From CAYLJJ01 sp964384025 (lineage in GTDB: Bacteria > Myxococcota_A > Bradymonadia > UBA7976 > UBA1532), in contig CAYLJJ010000158.1 in the NCBI GenBank assembly GCA_964384025.1, positions 1 to 9,421 of the forward strand: a stretch of 9,421 nt of DNA. The letters run 5' to 3'. Under the pieces are notes generated by a model. That model ran no database searches, was not told where the DNA came from, and saw only the letters and a program-made list of their open reading frames with translations. A program made the position numbers and the translations under genes. Below, piece by piece: positions 5,384 to 9,421 of the stretch (within the stretch, counting starts at the first letter, position 1; each line of letters starts with the position of its first letter).

Positions 5384-8283
5384 TGGCGGTAAATGATCTG
5401 ATGGCGCGTACCCAAAAGGAGACGCGGAGTCTCCTGACCATCACCCGTAAGGAGCTGCGGAGCTACTTCCTCTCTCCAGTCGCCTTTATCTTCCTGGGCG
5501 TCTTTCTCCTCGTCACCCTCTTCATCTTCTTTACACAAGCACGCTTCTTCGCTCGTGATCTCGCCGATGTGCGCCCCCTCTTTAACTGGCTGCCCCTGCT
5601 CCTGATCTTCCTCGTCTCCGCGATCACCATGCGGCAGTGGAGCGAGGAGCAGAAGATGGGCACCCTGGAGGTGCTGCTCACCCTGCCTCTGAGGACCACA
5701 GATCTGGTGCTCGGTAAGTTCCTGGCGGGCTTCCTTCTGTTGACGCTGGCCTTGGCTCTTACGCTGCCGCTGCCCATCACCGTAGAGATGTTGGGGGATC
5801 TGGACTGGGGGCCGGTCTTTGGGGGCTATATCGCCGCCCTGCTCCTGGGATCCACCTACCTCTCCATCGGCCTCTGCGTCTCAGCGCGTACAGACAACCA
5901 GATCGTCGCCCTGATGGTCACCGCCCTTATCGGCAGCCTGCTCTATATCATCGGCGCCGATGGTTTCGTCGGCTTCTTTGGTAATGAGATGGGAGAGCTG
6001 CTGCGGCAGCTGGGGACGGGCAGCCGCTTTGAGAGCATCGAGCGCGGCGTCTTGGACCTCCGGGACCTGCTCTATTATGGCAGCCTGACCCTCTTCTTCC
6101 TGTTGCTGAACATCTACTTCCTGGAGATGAAGCGCTTGGAGAAGCAGCCCCTGGATGGTAACTCCAAGCGCCCAGTCATGCGCCTCAGCCTCCTGCTGAT
6201 CGGCCTCAACCTCTTCGCGCTTAACCTCTGGTTCTCCCATGTGACCAGCGCACGCGCCGATCTCACCCAGCATGGTGAGTACAGCATCAGTGAGGTCACA
6301 GAGGGGGTCCTCAGTCGCCTGGAGGAGCCCCTGGTCATCCGTGGCTATTTCTCAGAGAAGACTCACCCCCTGCTCTCCCCACTGGTCCCTCGGATTCGAG
6401 ATTTCCTCACTGAGTATGAGGTGATGGGAGGGGGGCATGTCGATGTGAAGTTCTTCGATCCCAACAAGGATGAAAAGTTGGAGGAGGAGATCAACGAGCA
6501 GTACGACATCAAGAGCAGGCCCTTCGAGGTGATGGATCGCCACGAGCGCTCACTGATCAACTCCTATTTCCATATCCTGATCCGCTATGGAAAAGAGCAT
6601 GTGGTGCTCTCCTTCGATGATCTCATCGAGGTTCATGTGGATGAGAATGAGCTAAGGGTCCGTCTACGCAACTTAGAGTATGATATTACCCGCTCAATCA
6701 AGAAGGTGATGGAGGGCTCCCAGAGCATCGACTCCATCATCGCGCGCACCGACAACTCTCCCAAGCTGACCGCTTATATCAGCGATAAAGAGCAGCTGCC
6801 TGAGAAGCTTCAAGAGGTCCCAGAGCGCCTTGAGGGGGTCCTAAAGAGCCTCGCAGAGAAGAGCGGGGGACGCTTTAGCTATGAGCTGCTCAACCCCGAC
6901 AAAGATCGAGCCTTGGCTCGGGAGATCGCTCGCAAATATGGCTTTAAGCCGATGGCCTTGGATCTCTTTAATCAAGAGCGCTTCTACTTCTATATGCTCT
7001 TCTCCTCTGGGGATCGTCTAGAGCCGATCTTCCCACAGGGAGAGATGAGCGAAGCCAAGCTGCGTGAGGATATCGAGGCGGCGATCAAACGCTCTACTCC
7101 AGGCTTCCTGAAGACTGTGGCCCTGCTCACCGAGCAGCCTCAGCAGCAACAGATGCCCCCTATGCCGGGGATGCGGATGCCGCCTCAGCAGCGTCCCGAC
7201 TTTCAGAATCTGGAGCACAGCTTCTCAGAGGATTTCCAGTTCAAGCGCCTCAAGCTAGATGATGGTGTGGTTCCCAGCGATGTGGATGTCCTCATCGTCG
7301 CCAAGCCGGGGAAGCTGGATCGCAAGCAGCAGTACGCTATCGATCAGTACCTGATGCGGGGCGGAGCCCTGATTGTCCTCAGCGGCGCACATAAGATTAA
7401 GGCGGGCCGTACAGGCATCAACAGCGCAGGTAAGATCGATCCCAGCCTCAAGGAGCTGCTTAAGTCTTACGGGGTGGAGTTTGAGGATGCCTTTGTTATG
7501 GATCCCAAGAACGCCAACTTCCCTATCCCTGTGCGAGAGCGTAAAGGTCCCTTTGTGATGGAGCGCATCGAGTTGAAGCCCTATCCCTTCTTCCCGAACA
7601 TTCGGCAGGAGGGTTTCGCTGAGGCCCATGTTGCCTTCTCCCGGATCCCCAACATCATCTTGAACTGGGGCTCTGCGCTTAAAGTCAACGCAGGAGAGGG
7701 GGTTGAGAGCGAGATCCTCTTGAAGAGCTCTGAGGACTCTTGGCTCTATAGCAAGAGCGATATCCAACCAGACTATAAGAGTCACCCAAAGATGGGCTTT
7801 GAGGTCCCCAAAGAGACCTCCTCTAAGCCCCTGGCGGTTACCATGGTGGGGCGCTTTGAAAGCTTTTTTAAAGACAAAGCTTCCCCACTATACAAACTGA
7901 AAGAGGGAGAGAAGCCGGAGGGAGCCAAAGCGGACCATACAGGCCGCAACCTCCTTCAGTCTCCTCCTGACGCTCGCTTGGTGGTGATCGGCTCTGAAGA
8001 GTTTGTCTCTGATCTGGGGACTCGTGTCGCTATGCAGATGGGTGGAGGCCTCTATCGAGGGAACCAGATGCTCATCCATAACCTGGTGAGCTGGGCTCTT
8101 GAAGACACTGAGATGCTTAAGATCCGCTCCGCTGGTGCCTTTGCTCGAACTCTTGATGTTGCGTCTGAGGATCGCAGCACCTACGAGTGGGGCAATTACA
8201 TTGTCGCTATTCTCTCTCTCTTCGCGGTCCTCGGCTTGGCCTTCAGCCGTCGGCTGATGATCAAGCCCATGGATCTCTCCTAG
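5380..8283 (+). CDS. Fused ABC-2 permease (GldF-like) and GldG-like periplasmic protein
   Basis: A 967-residue inner-membrane protein. Residues 1-255 are an ABC-2 permease with six predicted helices (about 33-54, 67-84, 114-135, 149-170, 175-197, 235-252) and the family motif EEQKMGTLEVLLTLP after helix two. A short linker leads to a further helix (269-287) and then the GldG-type domain. This opens with R292-A-D-L-T296 and YSISEVTEGVL, and runs as a long periplasmic part to about 935. It includes a hydrophobic VDVLIVAKPG and GGALIVLSGAHK region like other GldG/ABC_transp_aux proteins. A final helix (about 940-958) and a basic tail anchor the C-terminus in the membrane. A Gln/Pro/Met-rich linker lies at 587-606. 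In Bacteroidetes GldF and GldG are separate proteins; here they are one chain. ATPase upstream overlaps by 4 bases, and the DUF4340 gene follows after 9 bases. ATG 5383 is an equally good start. Confidence 0.92.
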   Translation: MMAVNDLMARTQKETRSLLTITRKELRSYFLSPVAFIFLGVFLLVTLFIFFTQARFFARDLADVRPLFNWLPLLLIFLVSAITMRQWSEEQKMGTLEVLLTLPLRTTDLVLGKFLAGFLLLTLALALTLPLPITVEMLGDLDWGPVFGGYIAALLLGSTYLSIGLCVSARTDNQIVALMVTALIGSLLYIIGADGFVGFFGNEMGELLRQLGTGSRFESIERGVLDLRDLLYYGSLTLFFLLLNIYFLEMKRLEKQPLDGNSKRPVMRLSLLLIGLNLFALNLWFSHVTSARADLTQHGEYSISEVTEGVLSRLEEPLVIRGYFSEKTHPLLSPLVPRIRDFLTEYEVMGGGHVDVKFFDPNKDEKLEEEINEQYDIKSRPFEVMDRHERSLINSYFHILIRYGKEHVVLSFDDLIEVHVDENELRVRLRNLEYDITRSIKKVMEGSQSIDSIIARTDNSPKLTAYISDKEQLPEKLQEVPERLEGVLKSLAEKSGGRFSYELLNPDKDRALAREIARKYGFKPMALDLFNQERFYFYMLFSSGDRLEPIFPQGEMSEAKLREDIEAAIKRSTPGFLKTVALLTEQPQQQQMPPMPGMRMPPQQRPDFQNLEHSFSEDFQFKRLKLDDGVVPSDVDVLIVAKPGKLDRKQQYAIDQYLMRGGALIVLSGAHKIKAGRTGINSAGKIDPSLKELLKSYGVEFEDAFVMDPKNANFPIPVRERKGPFVMERIELKPYPFFPNIRQEGFAEAHVAFSRIPNIILNWGSALKVNAGEGVESEILLKSSEDSWLYSKSDIQPDYKSHPKMGFEVPKETSSKPLAVTMVGRFESFFKDKASPLYKLKEGEKPEGAKADHTGRNLLQSPPDARLVVIGSEEFVSDLGTRVAMQMGGGLYRGNQMLIHNLVSWALEDTEMLKIRSAGAFARTLDVASEDRSTYEWGNYIVAILSLFAVLGLAFSRRLMIKPMDLS

Positions 8284-8292
8284 GAGGTGGTG

Positions 8293-9421
8293 ATGAATCA
8301 AACCAATCAGATCCTCTTTGCTGTCTTTGGCGCCCAAGCGATCCTTGTCGCCATTATTTTCGCCAGCGCGGGCAGCGGAGGAGGTCGTGCGGCCTCTGAG
8401 CTGCTCTTTGGCGAGGTCGAACTCGCTGAGATCAGCGCAATGGAGATCCTCTCTAAGTCTCAGGCTAAGAAGGAGCCCAAGCCCCTCAAGTTAGAGAAAC
8501 AGAAGGAACACTGGATCTTCTCAGGGACAGAGGGTTTTGCTGCTGAGACCGAGAAGGTAGAGGCGCTGCTCAAGAAGCTCATCGAGCTGCGCATCCGAGA
8601 GCCTGTCGTCCAAAAGAAGAGCAGTCATGGAAGCTTAAACGTCAGCGCAGAGAGCTATGACAGGCGCCTCAGCTTAAAGATCGGGGGCAAGGAGCGTATC
8701 CTCTTTCTGGGGAGCGCTAAGGGCAGCAGCGTCTATGCGCGCTTTAAGGGAGAGGATAATGTTTATCTCGCTCGAGGTGTTCAGACCTGGGATGTTAGCG
8801 ATCGCATCAACAACTATGTTGAGACCTCTTATGTCAAACTTGATGAACCCAAGAGCATCGAGGTTGAGAATGAGCATGGTAAGCTTAACTTGAGCAAAGA
8901 TGAGCAGGGCACTTGGTTGGTCGCTCAGCTTCGCCCTGATCAGGAGCCTGATGAGAGCCATATAAAATCTATCGTCAGTGGTGTTAAGAGCGTTAGCCTT
9001 GAGATTCCTATAGGTAAGACCGTGAAATCTGAGTATGGATTTGATAAGCCTAAGGCTCGTGTATATATGGAGGCAGATAAGCCAGAGGACTCTGTAACCT
9101 ATGTTGTAGGCGCTGAGAAAGATGGTAAATATTACCTTAAGGTAGAGGGCAAAGAGCATATTGTTTTGGTTCAGAAATGGAGTATTGCCAAGGCGATTGA
9201 TGCTCAACTCGCGGATCTCTATAAGAAGGATGGTCAGCCGAAGAGTCCAGATCCAGGAGCGATGCAGAGCCTCCAGGGTATGCAAGGTCTTCAGGGTATT
9301 CAGGGCCTGACACCTGAGATGCTTAAAGCGATCTCTTCTCCTCAACATAAAAAGCCTGCTCCAGCGAAGCCGGTTCCAGTAAAGCCGGTTCCAGTAAAGC
9401 CGGTTCCAGTAAAGCCGGTTC
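8293..9421 (+). CDS. DUF4340 domain protein, 3' end missing
   Basis: Open from ATG 8293 to the window edge (376 codons, no stop). AGGAGGT (8282-8288) overlaps the stop of the preceding gene and lies 4 bases from the ATG. Residues 7-25 form one hydrophobic anchor (ILFAVFGAQAILVAIIFAS), so the rest is probably periplasmic. DUF4340 features are: a tryptophan strand WIFSG near 74, the SYDRRLSLKIGGKERILFLG strands around 118-137, W166 before a DRINNYVETSY segment, GTWLV with W208, and the hallmark YGFDKP (248-253) followed by a beta-rich end with HIVLVQKW. After about 310 the protein becomes low-complexity: a Gln/Gly/Met stretch (324-339), then repeated PVKPV from 357. DUF4340 genes commonly follow GldA/F/G-like transporters and probably encode an accessory periplasmic subunit; the function is not established. 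Codon third positions and GC content drift toward A/T in the second half. Confidence 0.88.
   Translation, partial: MNQTNQILFAVFGAQAILVAIIFASAGSGGGRAASELLFGEVELAEISAMEILSKSQAKKEPKPLKLEKQKEHWIFSGTEGFAAETEKVEALLKKLIELRIREPVVQKKSSHGSLNVSAESYDRRLSLKIGGKERILFLGSAKGSSVYARFKGEDNVYLARGVQTWDVSDRINNYVETSYVKLDEPKSIEVENEHGKLNLSKDEQGTWLVAQLRPDQEPDESHIKSIVSGVKSVSLEIPIGKTVKSEYGFDKPKARVYMEADKPEDSVTYVVGAEKDGKYYLKVEGKEHIVLVQKWSIAKAIDAQLADLYKKDGQPKSPDPGAMQSLQGMQGLQGIQGLTPEMLKAISSPQHKKPAPAKPVPVKPVPVKPVPVKPV
9262..9309 (+). repeat. Gln-Gly-hydrophobic triplet repeats within the DUF4340 gene
   Basis: Codons 324-339 encode MQSLQGMQGLQGIQGL, in which a Q-G-(M/L/I) triplet recurs four times. The codons differ between copies (CAG/CAA, GGT/GGC), so the 9-base units are degenerate. 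It forms the start of the low-complexity tail after the folded domain. Confidence 0.6.
9361..9421 (+). repeat. 15-bp in-frame tandem repeat encoding PVKPV, cut by the window edge
   Basis: The unit CCAGTAAAGCCGGTT occurs three times exactly (9376-9420), preceded by one copy with two changes (9361-9375, GCG for GTA). The last base of the window starts another copy. Each unit adds Pro-Val-Lys-Pro-Val, giving a stiff, basic, TonB-like proline tail on a probable periplasmic protein. Identical copies at the DNA level suggest recent expansion; the total number is unknown. Confidence 0.85.

Noticed and set aside
7255..7785. A 176-codon minus-strand frame inside the GldG-like domain
   Set aside because: Antisense to a continuous domain-bearing gene, with no own ribosome site or recognisable family noticed.
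8674..9348. A 224-codon minus-strand open frame opposite the DUF4340 gene
   Set aside because: The plus strand carries a strong ribosome site, a membrane anchor and DUF4340 motifs. The antisense product is a Leu/Ile-rich shadow without a recognisable family.
4442..9421. Assignment of the Gld-type operon to gliding motility
   Set aside because: Only the transporter-type components are present, and GldA/F/G-like transporters with DUF4340 occur in many non-gliding bacteria; no other gliding gene is in the window.

Overview
The window looks like an ordinary chromosomal stretch of a fairly GC-rich Gram-negative bacterium. Hand counts give about 73% GC at 2701-2760, falling to 42-45% at 9001-9120. 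An Allochromatium-type ferredoxin, two Lol/MacB-type permeases and a Gld-type ABC transporter with a DUF4340 partner suggest a didermic lineage. A deltaproteobacterial-type host (Myxococcota, Bradymonadota or Bdellovibrionota-like) is my inference. No rRNA, tRNA, CRISPR array, insertion sequence or phage gene was seen.

Layout. (1) Positions 1-340, minus strand: the 5' end of a gene that leaves the window at position 1. It encodes a membrane-anchored protein with the start of a formylglycine-generating-enzyme-type (SUMF1) domain, and its reading frame appears broken near a run of five G. (2) Positions 341-547: a divergent intergenic region with several short palindromes and a sigma70-like promoter reading right. 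(3) Positions 548-4260, plus strand: a probable operon of a 2[4Fe-4S] ferredoxin and two FtsX/LolCE-type permeases that overlap by 4 bases (GTGA). The first permease is enlarged by two helical insertions. No ATPase of the matching MacB/LolD class is in view. (4) Positions 4261-4441: a long imperfect hairpin, then a promoter with a perfect TTGACA box. (5) Positions 4442-9421, plus strand: a tight operon of a GldA-like ATPase, a 967-residue fusion of an ABC-2 permease (GldF-like) with a GldG-like periplasmic domain, and a DUF4340 protein that runs off the right edge inside a 15-bp tandem repeat.

How the genes work together. The ATPase, the GldF-GldG fusion and the DUF4340 protein should form one inner-membrane ABC complex with large periplasmic parts. 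In Bacteroidetes GldA/F/G are linked to gliding; in other phyla the substrate is unknown. The two FtsX-type permeases probably form a heterodimer that needs an ATPase from elsewhere, or one encoded outside the window. The ferredoxin is probably co-transcribed with them, but no functional link is visible.

I did not find a clearly new system. The points most worth a second look are the broken SUMF1-type gene, the permease pair without an ATPase, the helical insertions in the first permease, the GldF-GldG fusion, and the PVKPV repeat tail.
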